A stretch of DNA of 64,000 nucleotides, from assembly GCF_033807715.1 (NCBI RefSeq), contig NC_084587.1, positions 26,117,517 through 26,181,516 of the forward strand, in the 5' to 3' direction. The position numbers and the translations under genes were made by a program. The DNA is from Cololabis saira. Its lineage: Eukaryota; Chordata; Actinopteri; Beloniformes; Belonidae. This document shows, one piece after another, positions 1 through 12,590 of this stretch (the stretch's first letter is position 1; each line of letters opens with the position of its first letter). The notes under the pieces were generated by a model. The model saw nothing but the letters and a program-made list of their open reading frames with translations, did not search any database and had not been told where the DNA came from.

Positions 1-128
1 GCATGTTGACTGATTGTTGTATTTCACTCTGAGACACATAAATGTTGATTAACAAAAAAACAATCCCTTGATAAATTGTTACGGAAATAGCTTCTTGAGG
101 AAACTTGATGTGTATATATATAGATACA

Positions 129-424
<296 letters not shown>

Positions 425-431
425 ATACACA

Positions 432-1106
432 TATATTGAAACAGGAAGATAGAATATGTCAGTACTGTGAATTAAATGTGGTGGAGAGTGAAATTAATTT
501 TCTTTTATATTGTCCTTTATATCATGATTTACGTCACGTTTTGTTTGAAAGAATTTATAATCCTGATTTAGATCTGTTAAGTATGGAGGAAGGCGTTTTA
601 ATTGAATATCTTTTTGAAAATATTTTAGTTTTTTCTGAATTTTTATTTAAAGCCTGGGATAGAAGGAGAAAGGTAACTTATATGGGATAAAATCCTCAAT
701 TTGTGTGTGTTTCTCTATGGATTGGTTCAATTGTCTGTAAGGGTTGGTATTGGCGGTTGTGGAGAGAGTTATGATATGATCTAATTATGGACTTGGGTAT
801 GGGGGGGCTGTGTGCGTGTGGGTCGGTATTTCTGTGGGTGTATTCTTTTTGTATCTTTTTGTATTTTTTTTTGTTCATTTTCTAGTGGGGGATACTTTAT
901 TTTATTTTGTTTTAATTTTATTTATTATTATTATCATTATTTGTTGCTGCTTATTATCATTATTATTATTTGTAGCTGGAAGTAGGTGGTTTGCACACCG
1001 GAATGTTATATTTTGATGTAATGTGTCTGTGTAATCCCATGAGGGATGGGTCATTTAAATGTCCGGACACGAAAATAAAAGAATTAATTCAATTCATTCA
1101 TATATA
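432..1106 (+). mobile_element. 3' end of a LINE retrotransposon (ORF2 C-terminus plus 3' tail)
   Basis: An open frame from about 436 to 690 encodes a CxxC...H...C zinc-knuckle-like tail (CQYC, then [12 protein letters not shown]), which is typical of the extreme C-terminus of fish LINE ORF2 proteins. It is followed by a T-rich untranslated region and an A-rich end with GAATTAATTCAATTC near 1081. The reverse transcriptase domain is absent, so this is a 5'-truncated copy whose 5' side runs into the AT array. The clade is not resolved. Confidence 0.65.
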
Positions 1107-1740
1107 CATACATATACACATATACACATATACAATTGTCGATTATTGAAGAAAGACTTCTGTACATTGAATGTATACATTTAGAAGGAATGGATTGATG
1201 GATTGGTTTGTTGAGTTTTTAATTTTTGAAAGTCTGTCCGGGGCCACAAGTGAATCGGTTAAAGGGCCTGACCATAATTGTTGCCTCTCGTGAGCCAAGG
1301 GTTAGAAGATGCCAAGGTGGATGTTGTTTTATTTAAGCATTCCACTTCTAAAACAATAAACCAAATAACCTTCAGAGCGTTGTGTTGTGACGACTGCGTC
1401 TCATCGGGCTGGGATGTATCTCAGTGTAGCGTACGGTGGCTGATTACGGTTCAGAGTGTTCCCCCTCTAAAAGTCAAAACAGCATATGATTTGATTTCAT
1501 GCTTTTTTATCCTTTAACTAGCCAGATAACAGGGACGGAAAAAAGCAATGATGCGTTTGTGTGCATGTGTGTAACAACTCTCCACTATCCCTTAGCAGAG
1601 GATCCATTAGGCTCGGACCCCCTTCCTGGTTGCCCAGTGATAAAGTAAACAAAGTGTGTTTGACCAATCCGCCATGCAAATATTTGTCCTGGACGCTGCC
1701 TCATCCAACATGGGACACCCACGTTTGCAGCCATGTGCTG
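1107..1740. other. Intergenic, no gene seen
   Basis: Unique-looking sequence between the LINE tail and percc1. I see no convincing exon. A CCAAT-type stretch (TTGACCAATCCGCC, about 1659-1672) followed by ATGCAAAT (1674-1681) lies about 80 bases upstream of a TATA-like run and could belong to the percc1 promoter. Confidence 0.4.
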
Positions 1741-1742
1741 AG

Positions 1743-1890
1743 CTATATATATATATATACACAGCGGCAGTCCTGCTGGACCAGTACTACATATGCACAG
1801 ACAGAACAGTAGGTCCATCGGTGACCCAGACCAGACCTGTTTCCTTGGACACCGGCTGGACACAGCTGAAACTGGAGTCTGATTTACAAG
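1743..1890 (+). promoter_or_regulatory. percc1: Putative percc1 promoter and 5' untranslated exon
   Basis: A TATA-like (TA)n run at about 1743-1758 is followed by sequence that could be a noncoding first exon ending ...TTTACAAG with a good GTGAGG donor at 1891. A possible acceptor ending at 1990 (GCCTGTGAAG) sits 13 bases before the percc1 ATG, implying a 100-base 5' UTR intron. This is inferred from signals only. Confidence 0.35.
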
Positions 1891-2003
1891 GTGAGGAATA
1901 TTTTCAACCATTCTCATCAAATTTTCTTTGTGAACAAACATCTCTCCCATTCGATTCTTACTTTTTCCCGTTCTGCGTTTGCCTGTGAAGCACTGTTTCC
2001 AAC

Positions 2004-2831
2004 ATGGCCACGAGCATCCTCAAGAGCTTCCTCATCCCGCTTCCAACTCCGTCTTATTTGCCCATGAGTTTCCAGCACTCTCCATGCAAGGACGATGAGG
2101 AGGAGAAACTGAGAGAAAAACCAGAGGGAAGAGAAGATGAGGAAGAGAGAGATGAAGAAGAGGAGGAAGATGAGGAGTGCGAGGTTCAGCAGGATGAGGA
2201 AGACTATTTAGATAGGTTTCTTTTAAACCCTGCTAACAATTTTCTGGATATGACCACGCAGCTGCTGAGGTTTGCTGAGCTCATTAGTCGTGATGTCCAG
2301 AGGTATTTCGGTCGCTGCTCTGACAACCAGGAACCTTGTGACATCTACACTGACTCTGTTTCTGAGACAACCAGTGCGCGTCTACGATACTATGATGACC
2401 TGCTGAGAATTGCAAGAGACGGAAGTCCAGACATGCAAGAAAACAACCTGGTTACTTGCGCTGAGGATCCAGTAGTCAAGGTAGCCAAAGGCAGCGGGGG
2501 TCTGGGGCCCCTGGCCGAACTGTTCGACCACAGGGGCCTGATCCAGAGCACAGGCCAACCGATGATCAAGCGGCATCTGCCGCTCAGCTTCTGGACGGAA
2601 CCCGTCCCCCGCTGCTCTGTGGTCAGTTTCAGCAGTACAGGTGCCATCACGCACACGTCTATACAGGGCGACGCACAGCCCAGCAGTGACGGACACATGC
2701 ACTATGACCCTCCTGCACACAACACGCACGCTCTCGACAGCACAGAGCCCGACTTCAGCGATCTGCTGGCAAACTGGGATCCAAACCTGGAGTTCAGTCA
2801 CACGCTGATTGACACGCACATGCAGCACTAA
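2004..2831 (+). CDS. percc1: PERCC1, proline- and glutamate-rich protein with coiled coil
   Basis: The coding sequence is one uninterrupted exon of 275 residues. What is visible: an acidic Glu/Asp tract (about residues 28-70), then a block LLRFAELISRDVQRYFGR, CDIYTDS, a YYDDLLRIARDG stretch, GPLAELFD, a PLSFWTEP motif, and near the C-terminus PDFSDLLANWD. I recognise this order of short conserved blocks as that of vertebrate PERCC1. The family is known from human genetics: loss of the gene, or of its nearby intestinal enhancer, causes severe congenital diarrhoea through failure of enteroendocrine cells. The molecular function is not known; no enzyme motif or membrane segment is visible. The start is the first ATG of the frame (ACATGG context). 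It lies upstream of pdia2 in the same orientation. Confidence 0.85.
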   Translation: MATSILKSFLIPLPTPSYLPMSFQHSPCKDDEEEKLREKPEGREDEEERDEEEEEDEECEVQQDEEDYLDRFLLNPANNFLDMTTQLLRFAELISRDVQRYFGRCSDNQEPCDIYTDSVSETTSARLRYYDDLLRIARDGSPDMQENNLVTCAEDPVVKVAKGSGGLGPLAELFDHRGLIQSTGQPMIKRHLPLSFWTEPVPRCSVVSFSSTGAITHTSIQGDAQPSSDGHMHYDPPAHNTHALDSTEPDFSDLLANWDPNLEFSHTLIDTHMQH

Positions 2832-2880
2832 ACCCCCAACAGATTCATTCATGTCCTTCAAAGCTGTGAAACAAAAGGTC

Positions 2881-3038
2881 AATAAAAATGAAAACAAAAC
2901 CCCCAAAAACAGTTTTTTCTTCAGTTTTGTCTTTCAGGGTCAGTTTAAGCAAAGAAGTGTCTCAGGACCCATTTTCAGTTTGTGGATGCTCTGTACTCAG
3001 TATTATGGATGAATGAAGTCGAGAGCTATATCAATAAA
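2881..3038 (+). terminator. percc1: percc1 polyadenylation signals
   Basis: AATAAA occurs at 2881-2886 (50 bases after the stop) and again at 3033-3038. Either could define the transcript end. Confidence 0.55.
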
Positions 3039-4397
3039 GTTGAGTCAGTGAAGCTCGCGGCTTCAGCTCAAGACTCTCTGAATTGTTTTCATTACTGTTT
3101 GCAGAACAAAAACCTTGTAACCAAACAAGTGTTTTTACAGTGAAAAAGTAACTCTTATTCTTTCCAGTTGTCAAGGAAATCACAATTAAACAAACAATCT
3201 ACATGCACAAATGTGAAAAAAAGACACTTTAAATACTTTTCATGTTGAAAAAGCAAACATGTGATCCACAATTCGTCAGGAGCCATTTTTATAGTGAGAA
3301 ACATTTTCTTCTGCTGAGAATCTTCTGTCTGACCTCCAGTGATTTAACCCATTCAGTGCCGGGGTCTGCAGCATGGAGGGAATTAAAAGTCACTCACATC
3401 CCATTTTCCACTGAGGGGGCCGTCTGACTAGCTCCGAGTTAAAAGTTTGTAACGTTGCTGTACTTCCTTTGTGTTGCATTGCATTTGGTAGCGATTCAGT
3501 TGAAGAATTAAAATAAATAAATAAACCAGTAACATTGGTGTTTCCGAGTGTTTGTCTGAAGGGATTTTTTTTTTAAAACAACATTGATTAGTTAGAAGTA
3601 AAAACAGTTGTGGAGTCTTTGCAGGCTCATAATGAACATCATGTAAAGAGACGCATAATGCTGGATCCTTGTGTGCAGACTTTTAACTGAACCTGATATA
3701 AAGTGCAACAAAGCACACATGTCACAACTTTAAGCACAAAAAAGCTGTTAAAAAAAAAAGAGTAAAATGTCAGAGATCATATTATCTGGTGTTTAACCTT
3801 CTGTACTGCAAAAACTAACTTTTAGACTATTTTGATAGTTTTAAATATTCTAATCAAGAAGCATTTTCTTCCCCTGTTGGCAAATATGTTTTGCTTAAAA
3901 TAGGACAATTTTGAATAGATTTATGGAATAATATTATATTTATTTCTACAGGGGCTGTTTTTGCAGTGTATCCAGTTTAAGTTTCACTGTAATAAGCAGC
4001 ACGTAAGCACTGGGTTTGACCTCGGTGGTGTTGGTGTGTGTGATTATTAAATAACTGATGTCAAAATTCAAATTGTAAACCGTGTGTAAATGAAGGTCTG
4101 ATAACGGTGAACATATTAAGGTGTATATAAATGCTACCATCTGGTGGGTGATGGGGTCAGCCAGTTAAGCCAATTCTACTGTATATCTACATGGCACCAT
4201 TTGATTGGCCTGTGTAGGCTGAAAAGAGTCTCCTGCAAGGGTAGTGTGTGATTGGATAAGAGAGAAGGCCAGTAACATTTTGACACACACTCTCCATTGT
4301 AGATAAATGAATGTAGGAGTTTCATTAACATGTGCACTGAAGGTTTCCCACACCTGAGCAGAGGTACCAGAGGAGCTCACACACACACACAGACAAG
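3039..4397. other. percc1-pdia2 intergenic region with possible pdia2 promoter
   Basis: AT-rich, no exon seen. A TATATAAA box at 4124-4131 lies about 270 bases before the pdia2 start codon and is the best TATA candidate, but the transcription start cannot be fixed from sequence alone. Confidence 0.35.
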
Positions 4398-7300
4398 ATG
4401 AGGACACACAGGCTTCTGTTCTTTACTCTGCTGGGCCTGCTGCTCTGGGTCTCCTGCGTCCAGTCCGACGACTCTGGCGAGAAAGAGACGCAGGAAGAAA
4501 CTTCACAGGAAACTCCTGGAGACGCTGAGGAAACCGAGGAGACGCCAAAGAAGGAGAAAACAACTGAGATAGAAGAAGAGAAAGATGTCATGGTTCTCCA
4601 CATCAAAAACTTTGACAGAGCTCTCAGCGAGAATAAGTATTTACTGGTTGAATTCTGTAAGTATTATTATAGTAATAACCATCATTTATATATCATAAAA
4701 TCATTATTATCATATTTATTCACTTTTGTGTTCATTAAATCCAGCATTATTATGCATCCCTTTGTCTCATGTGAGGGAATGTGCTTTACACTGTTACAAC
4801 ATATGTTTGATGAAAGATATGAAATATTTTTGTTTCGTTTTTTCCCCCTGTGTCATAATAAAGACATAATATAAAACAAATACTATTTTAGAAATGTAAA
4901 ATAAGAATCATATTTTCATTCTAAATTTACAATCGTCATACTCAATCAAATCAATCAAATCAATCAAATTAAGCTGAGTAGGGTTTAACTCTGTGGATGA
5001 ATTTCCATTACAGTATAAAACAGTAATATCATAGATCTTTAAACATTCTGTTAAACATTTTGCGTAAAAGTCAACTGGCAAATGTTCATTGACGTGGCCT
5101 CTCCGGTCCAGATGTTGTCCTGCAGCAACTCTCCCACACACGAGCTAAACATTACAGGAGGACGGGTTACCGCAAGGAAAAGAGCAAAAAGAGGATAAAG
5201 GCTGAGCCCAACTGCCACTTCTGCTATCAGCAGCTTATTTTCATGTGTATCAACCGGAGCAGCCGATAGAGAGAATACAGGGGCCGCTTTGGTTAAACCT
5301 CAGTAACTGGGCACGAGTGAGTGGAATAAAATATGTGTGTGCCGGTGTGTAGATGCTCCCTGGTGTGGTCACTGCAAACAGCTGGAGCCTCTGTACGCTG
5401 AGGCTGCCGAGAAGCTGAAGAAAGAGGAGGCAGAGATGCGTTTGGCCAAAGTGGACTGCATAGACGAGAGAGAGCTGGGGGACGAGTTTGATGTCGCAAG
5501 CTTCCCAACCCTTAAACTGTTCATCAATGGAGACCGCAAGCAGCCTATTGATTACACTGGTACGTTCTCACACACACAGAGCATTTATTGTGTCACTACT
5601 GTGTTCAAATTTCTGAAATGAATTAAAGCTAAAGATTCACACACTAATCTATCTCATTGGTTATTATTTGTATTATTTTTTGATTTTACATGATTTGTGG
5701 GTTTGTTTTCCAGGTAAGAGGTCGGCGGTGGGAATAATCCAGTGGATGAAGCGCCGCGCTGGCCCTGGTGCCCTAGAGCTCACCTCTGTAGGCTCTGCTG
5801 CCGACTTCATCAGTGCACATAACATCACTGTTGTAGGGTTCTTTGATGTAAGTTGTTTTATTGTTCAGCTATTCAGCATTGTCATATTTAATATATAAAG
5901 CAAAGTGATTCTGGGTGAATCCCTTCACTCTGCACAAAAATACCATATATGGCCCTTTCTCAGCTACATTTTCCCAGTAACCGTGATAGCAATGTTGCTT
6001 CTACAAATGTATATTAGGAAACTATGAAGTAGGACCAGTTGTAAGTGAACTAAATCGGACCTAAATCGGATACATATCTGATCTGTGTCGGTTGCATGTC
6101 GCTTTTCTTCTGAATTTGACGTCACAGAAGTGAGACAAACGTTCCGATTCTGCACTGGTTAACCTTTGTCCTCTCCTTTTTCTCACTCTCCTTCTTTCCT
6201 TCATCAGTTTGGCATAATTTTGGTTGGTTCTGACTGTGCAAGTACTTCCAAATTGCTAGACAAAGACGTGAAGCATCCATATTTACTTCTGTAAACACCA
6301 CGCACTACGTGACGTCATGTTTTCCACTACACATTCTTGTCACATCAGGGCTGTGTACCGTTCACACTTACGGTCGCATTAAAATGAAAATGAATAAAAC
6401 GACCACCCAAAAAAATCGGATTTGAGCATTGAGACCTGCAGTGTGAACGTAGTTGAAGGTACAATACAACATGTTAGAGCAGATCATTATTTAATGAACA
6501 AAACTGAGCCAAACAGGCAGCAGCAGTGTACAACCCATGTTTCAGTATTTTTTTTAGACCTTTAGCAGCAATAACTTTAAATTGTTTACACTTTTTATTT
6601 GCTCTCATCTCTTCAAAATATTGCACCAGTTCATGAAAAAATGTACTAATCTCTTGATGAAGACCTCTACACAGAATTTGATTGGGTTAAAGTGTTAACG
6701 TCCATTGCAACACCTTCACTCTTTTCTTTGTTTTAGCCATTCTGTTGTAGATTGGTTGTTAAGCTTGACCTCATTGTCCAGAGTCATGCCCGGGTTTGTT
6801 CAAGCTTTAGTTATCTGAAAAGCAGCCTCACATTTCACACTTGAATTGTTACACTGAAGAGTTCATGGTGCCCCAAATCACTCATCCACGACCACCGTGC
6901 TTAAAAGCTGGAAATGTGCGTTTGTGCTGTGATGTTTCATTTTCCCCAACGGCATCACAACCCGGACATTTCTACTTTGGTTTTGTTTGTCAAAACAGAT
7001 TTGACGAGATTGAACCCTGTCTGGTAAACGTGCTGGGACATCCACTACTGGAACTATTGGCAACTGTCTTGAAAGTTTACAACTTGTGAATATTAATTCT
7101 CACTCTAAGTGGTCTAAATTATTTGGCATGGCTTTACAATAATTTCCAGCCTGATGGACTGATTGCTGGTTTCTTTCCTTCTTGACATTATGTTTTCCCT
7201 CCCCCGAATGCAACAGCAAGCTACCAAAATGTGTGGTTTTAAAGAAGTGATCACGTTTGCCGATGTTCATTTAATCAAGTACATTTTGTTAGCAGCACTC

Positions 7301-9538
7301 GACTGCTGCTCATCCTTTTACTTTACTTTAAAGTACTGTAATTCATTTTTCTCACATTGGTTCTTCATTACTGATTTCGTTTTGTTATATAAATACTGAT
7401 GACAGTGTATTAACTCATATTTTGTGGCTGATATGAGGTGGTATCAATTGCTTTATCGAAGTTTTTAGGATTTAGGACATTACAGTGTTAAATAACTGCA
7501 TTGTTTCACTCTTGGTCCTTTTTGCAGAGTCTGGAAAGTGAAGCAACCAAGGTGTTCAAGGAAGCTGCTTTTGATCAGACTGAAACGGAGTTTGCATTTA
7601 CAACATCTCCTGATGTTTTCAAGAAGTACGAGGTGAAAGACAACTCAGTGGTGCTCTTCAAAAAGGTAGGAAGATCAAGAAAGGTGCTTCATTGTGGTAG
7701 CTCTGCTGCCATCTGCTGCTCAAAAATGCACTATGTTCCTGTTTGAAATCTAAAGGCATTCACATGGATATATTTGTATTCTTAGTGTTGTCTGACTTCA
7801 TAAATTAGAGTCAGGGCTGAGCTGAATATGCATCTGCATAAAAATATTATAGTGAAATAAGAAAAAGAATGGAAAGAGAAAACATCACATTTATGACAAA
7901 ACAGATGCAAAAGACGTAAAATGGCAAGTAAGAAATATTTGTTCATATCTAATGTTCAGCTTAAACTTCAGATAGTTCTGTCTTAGTTTTGTGTTAAAAA
8001 AATATGTAGTTTTAGATGTTTGTTTTTGTTTAATGTTCAAATTTATATACCCACACAGGGTTGGTATTCATCATTCTTTGACTTTTATATAAATAAGGAA
8101 AAGCCAAAAATCAGCAACTATGACAACCGTTACTCTTATTTTAGTATATCAACAATCGATTGTGAGAAAAAGAAAAAATGTATCAGCGCAGGTAAAATAC
8201 AAGAATATATTCCACTGTAAGAAAAAAATTATTGACCAGAATTCCTAAAAGTCTTCTAATTTTTTAGAAATTAGGCATTTTTACAGTCTTAGTTTTTACA
8301 GTGTAGGTTACAGTATGTTCATAAAACGCTGTGTGTTTTCCAGTTTGACGATGGCAGAGCAGACTTTGCGTTGTCAGAAGAAGGCACACTTGACAAACGC
8401 AACCTGACCACCTTCATCAATGAAAACAGTCTGGAGCTGATCATCCGCTTCAAGCAGGAGGTAACACACACATCCTCACACACATGACTGAGAATATAAA
8501 AAAATAGAAAATGATGGTATACTACAATTTTTCTGTGTGTGTGTGTTTCAGACGGCAGATAAGATCTTCTCCTCTCCTATCCTCCTGCACAGCCTGCTGT
8601 TCATCAACTCCACTGTGAAGAGTCACATGACCCTGGTGGATGAGACCAGGACGGTCGCCAGAGAGTTCAAGGGAAAGGTAATAACTGGGTCTATTCACGT
8701 TTGTCATTTAGGGATCCTGTTCACATAAGTAAAATCATTACATTTTAAGGTTAATCATCAGCATATATTCTTTTAAGTCACACTAACACAACTCTGTGTG
8801 TTTGTGTGTGTTACACAGATGCTTTTCATTATGATTGATGTGACAGATAATATTTCCCACGTGCTAAAATACTTTGGAGTGTCTGAGAGCGACGTGCCTA
8901 CTGCACGCGTCGTCAGTATGGACACACAGCAGAAGTTCAGCATCGCCTCTGGGGATCTGACAGCAAGTTCCCTGCGACAGTTGTGCAAGGAGGTTGTAGA
9001 TGGTTCTGCGAAGGTAACGCACACATAGAAACACACGCTCCTTTCATATTAAATCCCACATCAACCCTGAACACAGAAACCTGGACCTGTTTTGAATTTG
9101 CAGCCATACTATCGATCTGAGGAGATCCCAGAGGACTGGGACAAAGAACCAGTTAAAGTCCTGGTGGGCAAGAACTTTGAGTCTATAGCTCTGGACCAGG
9201 ACAAAAATGTCTTCGTTGAGTTCTGTAAGTCAGCTGCAAACTTTGATGATCACGTTGCTTTTTTCCCATTTGGGTTTTCTACATTGTGTTAGCCATCAAC
9301 CACTTTGGACAGGATCACATCTTTCTGTTATACAACAATATGTGAGAAAAACTCAATTTAAATGTCTCAGAGTGTTTCCCTGAATATGCTTACCTTGAAA
9401 AAGAAATTATGATGAATAAGGATCAGTCTTTCCTAAACCTTTAAAGAAATGACGAGGCACGTTGACATAACCAGAAATATCTTACAGGCAGGTTGCAGTA
9501 ACCTCAAGATTTCAACCATTTCAACTCCTAACAGTGTT

Positions 9539-9577
<39 letters not shown>

Positions 9578-10118
9578 ATGCTCCATGGTGTGGACACTGC
9601 AAAGAACTGGCTCCCATCTGGGAAAAGTTGGCTGAGAAATATGCTGACCGTGATGATATTGTCATAGCAAAGATGGACGCCACGGCCAACGAGGTGGAGT
9701 CTGTTGCGATTGATGGATTTCCAACACTAAAATATTTCCCAGCTGGTGGCAAAGAGGTACATACACTCTCTCTCTTTCACGCACTAACACACTGCAGCTG
9801 CACAGATCGCCCTGAGATCTTATTTTCTCTTAGGTGATCAATTACGCTGGAAAAAGGGATTTGGAGACGTTTTCTACATTCCTGGATAACGGAGGTGTGT
9901 TGCCAACTGAGGCAAGTGATGAGGATGGTCAAGATGAAGATGAAAAAGCAGAGGGTAGTGATGAAGATCTTAGCAAGGTTTGTTTTAGCTGTAACTTAAA
10001 TGTATATGCATTTTCCCCCTAATTGTTGATCTAGACAAACAGCTCTCACCTTTTTTCTTGCTAACAGGATGGGACTTCAGATGAACAAGACAGCCAAACA
10101 TCCAAAGATGAGCTGTAA
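4398..10118 (+). CDS. pdia2: Protein disulfide isomerase A2 (catalytically intact)
   Basis: ER-lumen thiol-disulfide oxidoreductase and chaperone; PDIA2 in mammals is mainly pancreatic. Exons: 4398-4656, 5353-5559, 5714-5847, 7528-7665, 8344-8460, 8552-8677, 8819-9013, 9104-9224, 9578-9756, 9834-9977, 10068-10118. They total 1671 nt, 556 aa, and every junction is GT-AG. Residues 1-22 form a signal peptide, followed by an acidic Glu/Thr-rich linker (about 24-62). Then come thioredoxin domains a, b, b', a'. Active sites YAPWCGHC are at about residues 87-94 and 433-440, each split by a phase-1 intron after the Tyr first base. Cis-proline motifs SFPTLK and GFPTLK follow. The tail is acidic and ends in the retention signal KDEL. 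Human PDIA2 is about 525 aa, so the length fits. The acidic N-terminal linker and the 16p13.3 neighbours favour pdia2 over p4hb. Poly(A) signal AATAAA is at 10168-10173. Confidence 0.92.
6660..7100. repeat. Old interspersed DNA-repeat remnant in pdia2 intron 3
   Basis: The 1.7 kb intron 3 holds sequence of a kind common in fish introns (CCATTCTGTTGTAGATTGG near 6738, then GAGTTCATGG and a CACGACCACCGTGC-like stretch). It looks like a decayed transposon copy, with no intact frame. Around 6020-6470 there is a second repeat-like segment (AAATCGGA units at 6050, 6062 and 6414). Confidence 0.4.
9541..9577 (+). promoter_or_regulatory. pdia2: pdia2 exon 9 acceptor embedded in a (TG)n tract
   Basis: The 3' splice site before the a' active-site exon has a run of TG dinucleotides where a pyrimidine tract is expected, going straight into TGTGCAG. 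The exon must start at 9578 because T|AT then codes Tyr of YAPWCGHC. Confidence 0.8.
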
Positions 10119-10167
10119 AGTAAACTTCTGGCCAATTAAGATCAATGTAGCATCTTTCTGTTTTCTT

Positions 10168-10173
10168 AATAAA
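10168..10173 (+). terminator. pdia2: pdia2 polyadenylation signal
   Basis: AATAAA 50 bases after the pdia2 stop codon. Confidence 0.7.
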
Positions 10174-11462
<1,289 letters not shown>

Positions 11463-11469
11463 TTTGAAT

Positions 11470-11715
11470 TGAATTGAATGTGGCTTGATTGTTAGCCCTA
11501 TTGCCTCACAACAAGAAGATTACTGGTTTAAATCTTTGTGTGTGAAGTTTGAATGTTCTCCTCGTGCTTGAGGGGGGTTTCTCTCCAGTTCTCTCCCTCT
11601 GATTGATTGATGATTCTAAATTGCTCATGGATAAGTGTGTAGTGTGGTTGTTGGTTTTAATGTTGCCCTGCGATAGACGTGTGACTGGTTACTTGCAAGG
11701 GGAGCAGTTGGTACA
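11470..11715 (+). repeat. SINE-like / LINE-tail interspersed repeat
   Basis: TTAGCCCTATTGCCTCACA, GAAGTTTGAATGTTCTCC, GATTCTAAATTGC and GCGATAGACG occur in the order seen in a very common teleost repeat. A second, opposite copy of the family is at about 18820-19065. Confidence 0.6.
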
Positions 11716-12052
11716 CACACTCTGGTATCTGTCTGAGGTGCTCCACTGTTTTAACAGTGTCTGATGGGGGAGAAGACCTCCTCCCCATATAACCCTCATC
11801 TCAACAGAAAGGGAGAAGTCACTCAAAGTTAGACACACAGAGTCTACAGTAAACCAAAACCAGAGACCACTGTCTCTTTACAACATCCTCACAGTTGCAG
11901 ACTTGTATTACCTGACTTGGTTTACTACTTATGACCCAGTTTATGGCCTGGGTTACGACATTATTGGTTACGACACAAGAGAGCTGAGATAAACTATTGG
12001 AATAAGACAGTATAGATAATGTGTGAATTTATTACAACAATAAGTGTCTGTG

Positions 12053-12220
<168 letters not shown>

Positions 12221-12590
12221 ATGCCTCCACACTAGAATCGGTGTAAGGCAACATGTGACATCACAGTCCGAAAACAACAATTAGCCTGTTATTGTTGTTG
12301 GATCCAGTTCAGTGAGGCAGCCCTACATCAGAAATGACGGCCCTCAGTTTTCGATCCATACAACAAAACAAACTCAAACCTTCTTTCGTATGTCAACACC
12401 CCAGCAGAAGGAGCTAAAATATACATCAGACATTTCAACAAGCACTGATGTAAATGTAAACAACGTAAAGATGTTCCAAAGGCACATTGTCAGTATGATT
12501 GACTTTTTTTGCTCTTGACCTTGCTCTCATCTAGACCTCTGTGTTTCGCCTCACTATCAGCAGCATCTTGTTTGACTAGATGGTTTTCTA

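Noticed and set aside
2382..2906. 174- and 102-codon frames antisense to percc1
   Set aside because: Shadows of the percc1 coding exon; no recognisable domain.
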